Positions 30,063-42,410 of a stretch of DNA of 64,000 nt are shown one piece after another. Source of the stretch: Bathymodiolus brooksi (Eukaryota > Mollusca > Bivalvia > Mytilida > Modiolidae); assembly GCA_963680875.1 (NCBI GenBank), contig OY804588.1, forward strand, positions 76,904,829 to 76,968,828. Reading direction: 5' to 3'. The position numbers and the translations under genes were made by a program. The notes under the pieces are model-generated. The model was not told the origin of the DNA, searched no databases, and saw only the letters and a program-made list of their open reading frames with translations. Position 1 is the first letter of the stretch, and every line of letters begins with the position of its first letter.

Positions 30063-33013
30063 GGACTGGGAGCTACAAGAGCCAAAATCGGCCCCACCTC
30101 AGAGGTCGATAAAATTTTCTCAAAAATGTATTCACAATATATGCTTTTCATAAATAAATATAGTTAGTTAATATGTGTATCTAATTCCTCACAGCGGACC
30201 GACAAAGTCAGGTAATGAAAAGCACTGAACGTCATTTTTTTTTCAGAATACAGAATGTACGTATCATTGTATTATAATGCATATCTTTAAAAAAACAAAA
30301 ACAAAAAGAAAAACAAAGCATAATAAAACTCAATAAACAAAGCATAAATTTGACTTAATATGCAATGTGGATTGATTTCAGGAATAAAAACATGTTCTGA
30401 AACTGTATTATGAAATTAAAGTGAACGAATAGTAATGTCGCAACGTCACCCATTTTCGACGGTCTCCTGTTTTCGACGGTTTGTTTCATGTGATAAAATC
30501 TCTCATTATTTTGATCGCTTCATTTGTCAGAGGTTATATTATGATGCTGAAATTGCATGAATGATCTCAAGAAATCTGATCTAAAAATGACATCTTTAAA
30601 TGTAAGAACTACGTATACCACATCTATTATTTCACGTTCAAATTGTATTTTTTCGTAATTCATTTTTTCGTCACCTTAACAAAGCTTTAATCATTTAAAA
30701 AATATATCTCATACAGACCAATTTTGGCTTCATCGTCTGCTATGACATTGATAATGTACATATTGAAATCATATCAATTCAGAAACTTATTAACATTGAT
30801 TGTCGAAAACTGGTCGAAATTTTGGTATTAACCATAAAGAAGTAATAGATAGATTTATTTGAGGAATAGAACTTTGTCATATTTGAAATTTTTTTAAACA
30901 CTTTTTTAACCGTACTTTATTCTTAACGACAACCAATGTTATGATATATTCCAGTACATTTTTACGGACAACCATTATACATCTATAAAAAAAAATGCCA
31001 AGGTGCGGGTTGAGAGAACTTGATAACGTAAAATAAAGCATTTGGTTTTGCAGTTTCTAAGAAAAAGATTAAATATTAATATGAAAAGTTATGGATAACA
31101 GACGACGGACACTAAATGATATTATTTCTACGATTTTTCTATTGAATGTTGGAACTGTTCCGACAGTGTGATATATATTTTTTCATTTTATTATATACTA
31201 TAAAAAAAAAACAGCTGAGTTGCAATTGTTAAAAAAAAATATGGTTGTGATCGTCTTCCGTAATTAAAATCGTCAAAATGAAATACAACCGAATTGATAT
31301 CAAATGGCAACATGTTTCAACCTCATTTAAAATATACCTTGAAATGCTTTGATACTTTTACATCACGTTCGCGATATTTTATTACAACACTATTTCACTC
31401 AAGGGTAAATTATTTTCTGTTCTAGTTAAAGGACTTTATCAGACAGAATAATACAGTTTACATGTAATTCAGTTAATACGCATTTAAACCACAGAAGAAT
31501 ATTTCTATTTTCCGCACCTTGTGGTGGTGGGTCGCTATTGTGCATGCGAAATATTAATTGCAAACCCCATTGACTGGCTATATGCTGCCTGTCTAGAATA
31601 TTTTATTTTTTTCTCGATCGACAGTTCAGAAGCTAGAAAACAATATGATGAATATTGTCTGTCAATCATGCAAACAATAACTTATGCACATGACAGAACG
31701 CATATACGGATTCTTGATTGTCCCTGTGGTATCTGCAAACTCTTCTTAAGGATATGTTGGATTGTGCCCAAAAAATATCTACTCCTTTTGGATCAAACTA
31801 TTTTAATTCATTTTAGAAGTAGCATCGATAGACCATTAAACCTACCTCAGTATCCCGGTAGTAATAACTATTGCAGTATCCCGGAAGAAAATATATAATC
31901 AATAATTGGGGGCTTATGAAAAAAAACTTTTTTGGATGAAGTGGTGTTTATTTTATTTTTATGTTATATAACTGTTACGTGCCGACATACCATCGTTTTT
32001 TACGGCAACTATTGCTTCTCAAACATCAAAACGTCATCTAAGCGCTTGTAATATTTGAACATTTTCCCGTTGTTTTTCAAGAAATTTAACACCTCGTGCA
32101 CCAAAAAAATACTTTAACAGTAGTTGTGTTTTATTTATTTTAATAATCTGGTAAAATATTGTCTGGTGCACGACTACGGAGGTGCTTAATTTCTTCGAAA
32201 ACCGTCGAAATATCGCGGGCAAAATTCCACGAAATACAGAAAACAAATAACGCTCATGATGTCACAATGACGTCAAATACGTATCGATTTTGTTGGAAAC
32301 AAGCTTTAACATCAAAAGTATGATGTCGTCTATAAAATAAAACACATCAAATTTTAATCAAGTATTTTCTAAGATAATGATTCATTAAATATGGGGCCAT
32401 ATATGGAACTTATCGTCCCTAGTTCTTTTTATCGCGTTGACGCCGGACTGCATGCACTGAGTTTTTCTCCTGGTTTCAATGTATACAAACTGTATTTAAG
32501 ATAAATACAATTATTTACAGAAACAAGTTATTTACTGATGAATTTCATTACTTGAAATGAATCATAAAATGTGCAGAGATTGTGTATGTATACATAATGG
32601 TATCATATATACAATCAGAAGAGTGAAAATATTGATTTTAAGGGTCTGGCCGAGGTTATAAATAAATTAATATTTAACAACCTCCACAATCCTCCACCAA
32701 CAAAATATTTTGATACAATCATTAACCCTCTATACTCAAAACAACTGCTCAATTTGGTGTTGGTGGAAGACTGTGGAGGTATATAAAATAGCTAAAATGT
32801 ACATTGAATATGTCGTTTATAGTCCATTTTTAGCATTATCCGCCTAATCATGATGTCATTATGACGTCATAGCGCACCCAATCTCGCGGAAAGATATATT
32901 TTTTGAAAATTTGTAAATATAACAATTAAATTAGTAAATTGTTTTTATTCTATGTGAAGCATTATTTTTTTATAAAATGTGGGGCCAATTTTGCACCTTA
33001 ACGCCTCTCCCTC
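30063..33013. mobile_element. 2.95-kb insertion inside RT copy B, probably a non-autonomous DNA element
   Basis: The RT reading sequence is uninterrupted in copy A (AGTACTAAAATTTATGATAA, about 18,196-18,215). Here it is split after ACCAAAA and resumes at TTTATGATAA (33,014). The insertion ends share an inverted CAAAATYGGCCCCAC block (about 30,083-30,097 and 32,979-32,993), while the outermost ~15-20 bp match poorly and no target duplication is visible. Inside there is a CCTCCACA...CCACCAACA inverted pair at about 32,681-32,780. No recognisable transposase is present. Two short frames (31,521-31,898 plus; 32,034-32,246 minus) recur in C and D, but probably only through duplication. Confidence 0.65.
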
Positions 33014-33315
33014 TTTATGATAAACGGGATGACTTCAATTTTATAATCATATATTATCCAAATATGTGCAGCAATATACCAGCTTCTCCTGCGTATCCTG
33101 TTTACATCTCGCAATTGATTCGTTATGCAAGGGCCAGTAGCAATTATTCTGATTTCTTGAAACGGCATTTTTATATGAGAAACAGACTACTGGACCAGGG
33201 CTATAACAAGATTCGCCTTATTCGATCTCTTAAAAAGTTAATATTCCGATACCAAGATCTTGTCGAAATATATTCTGTCTCTGCAGAGACGAAAATAAAC
33301 GATGGATGTTCATAA
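33014..33315 (+). pseudogene. RT element copy B, 3' part
   Basis: Open C-terminal segment (IYDKRDDF-like start, VYISQLIRYARASSNYSDF, ending NDGCS then TAA). It continues the thumb region interrupted at 30,063. The frame runs in from the insertion without an initiation codon, so the upstream residues are not part of the protein. Confidence 0.75.
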
Positions 33316-33912
33316 AGTGAAAATATATAAAGATCAGGATTAAGTAATTGTGGTTTAGACATGACGTCATTCAACATCTGATTTGAAATCAACTTGTGTA
33401 AGAATATGACCGTTTAGTTAAAACATTCTGCAGAGACGATAATAAACGATAGATTTTCATAAAGTACTGCGTTGACTACTATTATTCCTATTTTGTCCCA
33501 GTATTGTTAAACATGCTGTTATAGTGACAACCGGAATCTTTTAGCCATAATGGACGCGGGTGGTTTGGCGCGTAAAATCTGATTCAACCCACCATTTCTT
33601 TGGAAATGCCTATACCAAGTCAGGGCCATTGCAGTTTTCCCAGTTTTCCGGTTGTTGACTGATTTTGTCTGTTTGTTGATTTATGAGTTTTGCCTTTCCC
33701 TTTGGAAGATTGCTCGGTGTTCGGTAATTTTGTTATTATCCTTATGTACCAGAGTTATAGTTCTTTTCTCCCACATGACGTGTAAGTAAGGAACGATAAC
33801 TCTGGTAGTAGAGATTGAGGAGCGATATTTACCAGATTTATCGTTCATTTCTCCCACATGACGTGAAAGTAAGGAACGATAGTTCTGGTAGTAGAGATTG
33901 AGGGGCAATATT
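33316..33912. repeat. 3' region of RT copy B and two hairpin repeats
   Basis: Contains TTCAACCCACCATTTCTTTG and ACCAAGTCAGGGCCATT, the end motif whose inverted fragment lies within the 5' part. The hairpin pair starts at 33,748 and 33,831. Confidence 0.7.
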
Positions 33913-34745
33913 TATATTTTCCCGCATCTGAAAATGTTCGTGTGGGTGTATCATGATGTAAATTCAGAAATAACGCTATTGTATTTGAAGAGTTGCCGGG
34001 GTCAATTGGGGATCAACGCTACCGTCAAACAATATCTTGGAATGAAAGCACAGTAAAAATATGGTAATTTTCAAACTCAGATAGTTATTGTTTGTGTCAT
34101 GTGTGATTGCTTTCGTTACAAGTATGGAATAGTCAAGAGTCCACTGTCCTCAATTGCAATACCTGCTTCACAAAGGAGCCTAATTTTTCTATTTGTCTGG
34201 AATAAATTGATGGGTTTAGCACTATGTCGATTTTGGAATATTATTAAAATCTGGATTTAAAAAACAAAACAAAAAACATATATAAAATGAATATTTTCTC
34301 TCAAGTACATTTCACAATGAAACATAAAGTGTTTTTCATCATCTATTAATTAACACTTCTCTGTGCTTTTTTAATGTCTTCCATTTTCAATCAGAAAGTT
34401 GTGTGCATCAATTCTTAGTTTGTATTTAATTTTCTATTTTAAATCATTAACAATTTAAGTAAATGTTCATTGGTGAAAAATAAGGTTAATCATGAAAATA
34501 TTACGCCTCATATATAAAATAGGTATACTCCTTACGTTTGTAATTGTTGCATGTATATATATCTTTATTCTCTTATACCATTGTTATATATTTGTATAAA
34601 ATATCAATTTACATCCTCAACATGTACAGTATTGGGTAAAGAATTATTTTAAAATAATAAAATAAATCATTAATTCTGCTATTGAAGATGGGCGAAAAAT
34701 ACAAATGAAACAAGAAATGACTGCAGGAGAATATTTCAGAAAATA

Positions 34746-34875
34746 CAGTCAAACCTGGCCACCTCTATATAGCAAATCACTGTCTATAAAGGGAAGTCTC
34801 ATTTTTCCCATTAATCTGCTCATAAGGCCACATTTTCAGGTTTCATTAGGGGTCCTTTATATACAGGTTTGACTG
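34746..34875. mobile_element. MITE with CAGTCAAACCTG termini (unit B)
   Basis: Same 130-bp element as at 19,845, here with intact TA on both flanks. Confidence 0.85.
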
Positions 34876-35025
34876 TAAATGGTTTTATAAGGAAATATAG
34901 GATAATCTCTCAGTGTGGAAATACTTTTGACCTATGAATGTACAACAATTATGTTTAATAATAAAACTTTATTTCACAAGCATATAATGACAATTAGTAT
35001 ATGCATACATATTCCTAAATGTTAA

Positions 35026-35372
35026 AGGCACACAGGCTGTCAGAATCGAATTTTTGTTGTATATTAAAAGTTGCCAATATTCGATGTTTTATACTAATAA
35101 AATGTTCTGAACAAAAATCCAGGTTTAAATTTTTTTTTATAATGTTGTAATTAGTGAAAAGAATTCAAATGTTTAACATTCGGCGGATCAACATTGAATT
35201 CTTTCCTGGATGGAAGAATATCAAACAGCGACGTATTTCCTTCGTTCTAGACTATTTACGTATGATATTATGAAAATTTCAACTGCAATATATCTTTATG
35301 GGTTTATAAATCAAATTTTATGTCTTATATTGGGAAACATTTTTTGTTATTATTATAACGGCCTGTGTGCCT
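35026..35372. mobile_element. MITE with AGGCACACAGGC termini in TTAA (unit B)
   Basis: Same TTAA-flanked element as at 20,125. Confidence 0.8.
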
Positions 35373-35480
35373 TTAACAATAGATATATTAATAATAAATA
35401 ATAATAATAATAAAAAACACTTGTTATAAAAACATGATATGTTTACCATGTACGCAGTGGTGATATTTTCGTTTGTATGT

Positions 35481-38400
35481 TTATGCGTTTTTCTGAGCAT
35501 GAAATATTGCAGATCCCTTGTATGGTACAGTGCCATCACAGAAACTGTCATCGTCATATACTTTTAACACCTTTAATCCTGCAGCTTCGATCACATTGTG
35601 AACATCTTGTTTTTGCATTTCTAGTTTTTTAAAAACTTTATCACCGACGACATACCATGAACTGTTGTAAATTCCAATTAGCACAAGCATACCTCCTGGA
35701 TTAAGTAGTGAAACTACATTTTTCAGTGCATTTGCATACGATGGCACATCTGGACAAGCTGACTCGATACACAGGCTAGTAGTAATGGCGTCTACCATAT
35801 CAATTTTGAGAGCATGAAGGGGGTTGGCTAAATTGACATCACATGGTACTACTTGTTTTATCTTATTTCTTAATTCAGTCTCTAATTTCGGCCAGTCATC
35901 TCTGAAATAAGTAAAACATTAATATGCCGGTTAATTTTACGTACAATGGAACGATTCAAAGATACAAGTGGACTATGAACAATTATATCAGCTATATTAT
36001 GGCGGGCAGTTAAATAGGTGGAGGAATCACTGACCTTCCACAAGTCACTGTAACAAACTGTATCACATAAAGTATTTAAAGGTATATAGTGAGCGAGTGA
36101 GTGATTATTGCTTAACGCGAACGCAGCAATTTTTCAACAATATCATGGCGAGAACAAGTTAATTTTCAATGAAATAATGACGAGGTCCGCTTTGTACTAG
36201 ACCAACACGCCTAGTTGGAATTTGTATAGTGCTAGCTCACTGAAACAACGGTCCACGGATATACATGTTGCCCCACTCGGACACATTATCCTGATTCCGA
36301 GTCAACCAATCTTTTCTCTTTCTCCTTATTGCTGCGTGCTTAGCGGAGAAGCAAACAGTACCAATTGTATAGTCTTTGACTTGACCCGATTGGGATTCGT
36401 GAACACACGATCTACCGCACTCGAGGCGAGCCCACTAACCATGAAATAAATAAATAAATAAATAAATGTTACTACGTGATCTACATACTCATTTCCATCA
36501 AGTCTACTGTAGTGCTTGAAAAACTGTGTCCATTCTGCGGCCTCTTTGTCTTTATTTAGCCACTTTGTTAGCGCTTCCAGATTGGCTGGTACATAATCAG
36601 ACAAGATAATTTCATCGAACCATTTTGCTGCTGGTATGACATTATGTATAGTAGGTCCACATCCCATATCCAAAAGACACTTCCCTTTAACAGTACCTAA
36701 ATGGAAATAGTAAATGGTTTTATGGTGTTTAACGCCACTTTCAACAATAGTTCAGCTATGTCGTGACGGTCAGCTTTATTGATAGAGGAAAACGGAGTAC
36801 CCGGAGAACCTGCCGCAAGTCATTGACAAACTTTATCAGATAATGTTGTACACCTCGCACTGAGCGGGATTCGAACCAACAACGTCAGAGGAAATAATAA
36901 GCGAAAATCATGAACTGATAGGAAACGTTTGAGGATACAAAGGGGTAATCGGAAGTCGAAAACAAAGAAGAAAGGGAGGATACAAAGGGGTAATCGGAGG
37001 TCGAAACCCAAAGAAAAACAGGATGATGCAAAGGGGTATTCGGAAGTCGAAAACCAAAGAAGAACAGGAGGATACAAAGGGGTAATCGGAAGTCGAAAAC
37101 CAAAGAAGAACAGGAGGATGCAAAGGGGTAATCTGTGGTCGAAAACCAAAGAAGACCAGGAGGATACAAAGAGGTAATCGGAAGTTGAAAACCAAAGAAG
37201 AACAGGAGGATACAAAGGGGTAATCGGAAGTCGAAAACCAAAGAAGAACAGGAGGATACAACGGGGTAATCGGAAGTTGAAAACCAAAGAAGAAAAGGAG
37301 GATATAAAGGGGTAATCGGAAGTCGAAAATCAAAGAAGAACAGGAGATACAAAGGGGTAATCGGAAGTCGAAAGACAAAGAAGAACAGGAGGATACAAAG
37401 GGGTAATCGGAAGTCGAAAACCAAAGAAGAACATGAGGATACAAAGGGGTAATCGGAAGTCGAAAACCAAAGAAGAACAGGAGGATACAAAGGGGTAATC
37501 GGAAGTCGAAAACCAAAGAAGAACAGGAGGATACAAAGGGGTAATCGGAAGTCGAAAATCAAAGAAGAACCGACCAATGGCCAAAAGAACAAACAAAGAA
37601 CTTCAAAACACTACACTTAAAATTAATCATTAAGCAACACGAACCCATTAAAAACCGGGGATAACTCATGTGCTCCGGAAGGGTAGGCAGGTCCTTTTTT
37701 CTCTAGTGACACCGTTATGTTGTTCGTCATGAACAGATAAACGTGAATCGAAAATAAAAAGTTGGCTAAACCTGCAGTTATAGCATTTTTTCTGATACCA
37801 AAAACATTGAATTAAAACCTGTTTTCATGCATACCATTCACATATTCTGGTCCACAAATTACCAATTAAGTTCCCATGTTAAATAGTTTTTTCAAAATTA
37901 AGGTTCTCTTCCCTCAGGATTAAGTGACCTTAGTCGATTTTGGCTATCCTGCTTATCCCCGTTGGTTTTATTGCTCCCAATTACTTTAAAATTATTTGGC
38001 TTTCCAATCTTACGATTTTGAGCATATTACAGAAACGTGTCGTGCGCACTATATTTGATATATATGTTTTTATTACTTTACAGAGCACGGGAACGAAAAT
38101 ATGTATATATTTTTTCTATTCCGTTTCGTCAGATATGGAATCTATAATCCTAGAATAAGGAATCACTTCTTTCGAATTATTAATCCGTGCATTCTGTTTA
38201 CTAATCCGTTCTCTCTGTTAAATAATTGGTTCCCTTTGATTTGTGTAAACCGTTCCCACTGAGTAATCAGCTTAGTAATCCGTTCTCTTAAACTAACATT
38301 CCGTTCCTTCACTTTACTTATCCGTTTCCATGCTTTACTATTCTGTTCTCCATTTCATTAATTTATTCCCGTGGATTTTGAGCAGGCTATTCGATATAAC

Positions 38401-41400
38401 TTGGTTTGGAACAGTTTTCGCTTAATAGAATACATATTGACTGTTCGGTAAAAGGTTCACAATTGTATACCAAACAAAGCATGAATGATACAATTGTGAT
38501 CATCTGCTTATTTGGGGGAAATTGTGCTTAACGCCACTTTCAACACTCTTAGTTATATCGTGTCGGTCGGTTTTATTGTTGGAGGAAACCGGAGTATCCG
38601 GAGAATACCACAGACCTGTCGCAAGTCACTGACAAACTTTATCACATGATGTTGTATCGAGTACATCAGTCCATGAGCGGGATTCGAGCTCACAACATTA
38701 GTGGTGAGAGGCACTGATTAGGTAGTTGTAAATCCAACTATCATACGAATATGATACGATCACGACCATAACGGCCCCTGCTTATTTGGAGTTTTAGGTT
38801 CCGTTAGTTTAACATATATGAGAATAATATACAAATGGGTTTTTTCGAACTACAAATGTTACATGTATAGCTATTGTTATTATATTTGATTGATTTGATT
38901 TATTTTGTTTAACGCCACTTTCAGCAATATTTCAGCAATAGCATGGCGACCAGTTTTAATGGTGGAAGAAGTCGGAGTACCCGGAGAGAACAATAGATCA
39001 TGGGTATGCAACTGGTAAGCGTCATCACGTTGCGGCTGTGAGTCGAATGCACCTTTTTTGTAATTTACAAAGCTGGGCGCGAACTCACGCCGTATTGGTT
39101 AAAAGCTTGTATGAGGTGTTAGATAATCCAACTACCTAACTCATTGAGCCACCCGGCCCCTTTATTGCTATAATAGATTTGATTATGGTTATGGTGTTTA
39201 ACGCCACCTCAGTCTTATCGTTGCTGTCAGCTTTATTGGTGGAGGAAACCGGAGGACCTGGAGAAAACCTGTTGGATGAAATGCTTAACAGTGGCATTAA
39301 AATGTGAGACATATATATATATAATGATCATCCAGGAAACCCCATTTATAATGTAGGAATTGCACGTGCAACAGTTAGTGACCTACGGACGGTTATTTTA
39401 TGGCGTTTTAACGCCACTTTCAACAATATTTCAGTTTTATCGTGGCGGTCAGTTTTACGGACGGATCGGGGGAGGTGGAGAGGTGACATGAGGATAATAT
39501 ATTATAGTCTGTTTAGGTCTAATCTAGTTAAAATTAGACGTTTGTTGGCTTGATGTTTTTTTAAATTAATTTTTTTTTTCCGATCCATTGAAGACAAACA
39601 CAAATTAAAATAAGATCCAACAAATATCTCGTTTTCATTAGATTGGATTAGTTGACGTCGTTATTGTGATGAATAATTTTTAATTAGGAAATATTTCTTT
39701 TTTCTTACAGGTTATACGATATAACCTGATTTGGTGCAGTTTACGCTTAATAAACTGCGAACCGATTTATGTAAAGTGTAAACTGTTCCAAAACAGGTTA
39801 CACAAGTATAACCTGTTCAAAAATTTCAAATATTCCTTATAATTTATTTTTTACAAAATATAATGATTCCTTGATTTTAATTACGACTATTTCAAGTGAC
39901 TATTTGAATTTGTCGTTGGCGAATGAATATGTTGATTGATCACGTCACAATATCAACCCAGGTTTTCAAGTATAACCAAAAGTTTCTCCAGGCTGATCCG
40001 CCAATCAGATTGCAGTATTCAAATCAAATCATATTATTAACATATACAATCACCAAAGAAATGGTAAAACAAATATAATCAGATGAAATAAATGTCATCG
40101 GAAGAAAAAGGGGGATTACATTTTTTCTTAATTTTAATTAATTAAGTCATGATGGGAAATCAATGTCGACTTTCAAGGGTTTTGGTTTTTTTTAGGAGGT
40201 AGGGACATTCCATACAAGGTTGAAGTTTGAGACATTGGTTTGTACAAATGTAAAGTAAATATTACTTGAATTGTCGTTTTTTCCACGAGAGCCATTACAG
40301 AGCAAGTGGCGTATATAAACATGTAACCACGGGGTCTGGGTAAACAGACACTATCGACAATTTTCACAGCCAAATGACCAGAACTCATTTCTGGTAATCG
40401 CTCGATCGCGTATGATAGTATCTTAACAGGCTTATTATTTTGCGCGTATGCTTCACTTGACACTTGCTACTCCACTGCACATTATCACATGTTTTTTTAT
40501 GACTCAACTTGAACAAATGATATATTGCCATGTTGACACAGGTATATTTTAAGATATTTGAAATAAAATATTGTATTACCATCTGGTGACATACCTTGTA
40601 CTTAATGATAGGAAAGTCGTGTCAAATTGCCCTTTTTTATTTACAGTTGTTGTTAACAAAATATGTTTTTTCTCCCATAATGTATCATATAGTGAATCGA
40701 AATATGTCACTGCATCAAATTCAATAACATTTTGAAATGTTGGGAGATATGTGTTGTCACACTACACTTTTTTGGCAATTATTAGAGAAAAAGCTGAGCT
40801 TCGAGCATTGAAGCAAACAAAATTATTATCAAGTTAAATAAGAGGTATAAGGGTTTCCTGCCTAGGAATCAAGATGAACTTCTTTTTTATGGTTGGCAGT
40901 TTTGAAAACATGTCCCCCACTGTTCCGTCCGATCAGAATCTTGAATTACCCCCTCACCCTCCACAGACACACACACTTTCCGATCATCTACTAAAATTGT
41001 CCTCCCTCCCCACCGCACATTTCTCTCTGCCGGTCTTCTCCTACCCCCCCCCCCCTCCCCCAATACACACACACACACACACACTTCCGATCCACTACCA
41101 CGCGCTGTCCTTATTCTACTCATTTAAAGCCGCGTCTTTTCTAAAAAATTTTTAACCCGGGAGTGAACTCAGACACTCCGCATGTTTCTCTTATAGGGTG
41201 AATCACATTTCATCGTTTCATCAAATAATAACTTGTTCTCGCAATCATATGGCTGGATAATTGCTCATGTGGCACTAAACAGCAATATCTCACTCACTCT
41301 TATCATTAGAAGTTCAATTGTCTGTGTTTAATGCCATTGTGGTTTTCGAGGAGACGAAATCTAAAACATTTACACATAGGGGTTGTACATTTTAACAACG

Positions 41401-42410
41401 TCCTTTGGAATTTGAAGATAGCAAAGGAGTAATCAGAATCCGTAAATCGAAGAAGGACAGACAACAAAATGGCCAAATGAAAAAGTACTAAAGGACAAAC
41501 AACAATCTACAAAACATATATACATAAAACTAAAGATCGAGTATCACGAACCCCACTAAAATCTGGGAGTGAACCCCGGTGCTCCGGAAGGGTAGCAGTT
41601 CCTTCTCCACTAGTGGCACCCGTCGTGTTAATCTAGTTACAAACCCGGTGATAAGTCATGAATGAGGAAAGGACCGGGAAGTGTTTACGACAAATGGGAC
41701 ATATTCGTGGTCATTTGTGACACCAATATTCCATAATGGTTATGGTGGCGACCGTAAGACTTTCGACGTGATGCCTTAAACTTAACCAAGAGGAACCCTT
41801 GGTTCAGTAGTTTCCTTGTTAGCAGCAACCCTCCATCAAGGAAATCCTGATAGAAACCACAAGCTCTGGATTATAGTATCAAATAAGAGATGTACATTGT
41901 ATACTCTATATGATTTTCATATTTTAAAGTTTTTTGGAGTGTAAAGAATGATATTTGACTTATAATATTCACATGCGCTTGTAGCACAGAATTACCACTC
42001 CCACCTCCATTTATTAACATTATGTTTACATATGTATATTTATTTTCAATAAAATAAGAGTATATAAGGTCGACGCATACAATTTGCTGTTAAATTAAGA
42101 TTGTATGAATATGGACACGAACAAGTTCAATTAAGGAAAAACAGATGAAATAATACAAAAATATTATTGAAAATAGATATAAAACAGAAAGCTAAAAAAA
42201 GGGCCCGGTTGGTAATTCGAGCGCCTGTGGTAATAAGCATAAGAAGAAGAATCAATTACCTGTTGAATATATCGTGTGCTGTGCCTTCAGTGTGGCTGGA
42301 ACAAACCAATGTCCCTCAATTTTACAGTAGTTGGTTTCTATATATACTTTAGGATCAAAGTTTGTCACATAATCATTATACTTCGCCATTTCCTCAATTT
42401 TGGGATCCAT
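35481..42410 (-). CDS. NNMT/PNMT/INMT-family N-methyltransferase, copy B (three exons)
   Basis: Predicted 259 aa. Exon 1 is 42410-42260, exon 2 is 36696-36489 and exon 3 is 35901-35481; all splice signals and phases match copy A. The frame upstream of the ATG is closed by a TAA in this copy, which supports the MDPK start. It has one codon fewer than A near the C-terminus (DGTVPY against DDPYVPY) and several substitutions in exon 3 (for example [16 protein letters not shown]). SAM loop and acidic residue are unchanged. No stop or splice defect seen, so it should be functional; substrate unassigned as for copy A. Confidence 0.87.
36123..36466 (-). repeat. tRNA-derived SINE in intron 2 (unit B)
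   Basis: Counterpart of 21,225-21,552. The head retains the fuller sequence GTGTTCACGAATCCC and a GATCGTG stretch that is deleted in unit A. Confidence 0.7.
36930..37572. repeat. 46-bp minisatellite in intron 1 (unit B)
   Basis: About 14 monomers, roughly two more than unit A. Several variants (for example the shortened GGAGATACAAAGG monomer near 37,345) are shared with unit C and not with A. The open frames on both strands are artefacts of the 46-bp period. Confidence 0.95.
39666..40440. repeat. ~775-bp block with stacked palindromes, absent from unit A
   Basis: Bounded by TTATT-type microrepeats, where unit A reads straight through (24,673-24,682). At 39,708-39,817 four inverted repeats follow each other: CAGGTTAT/ATAACCTG, GCAGTTT/AAACTGC, GTTTA/TAAAC and AACAGGTTA/TAACCTGTT. 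The counterpart is about 55,077-55,800 in unit C. A minus-strand open frame at 40,173-40,463 starts with GTG, is shorter in C and missing in A, so it is not called. Confidence 0.6.

Noticed and set aside
31521..31898. 125-codon plus-strand frame in the RT insertion
   Set aside because: Its length differs among units because of frame changes (75 and 69 codons at 46,982 and 62,201); no recognised features.
32034..32246. 70-codon minus-strand frame kept in three units (also 47,494-47,706 and 62,695-62,907)
   Set aside because: Conservation follows from recent duplication; no domain recognised and no ATG context supporting translation.
40173..40463. Minus-strand 96-codon frame, with a shorter version at 55,630-55,830
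   Set aside because: Starts with GTG, changes length between copies, missing from unit A, no recognised domain.
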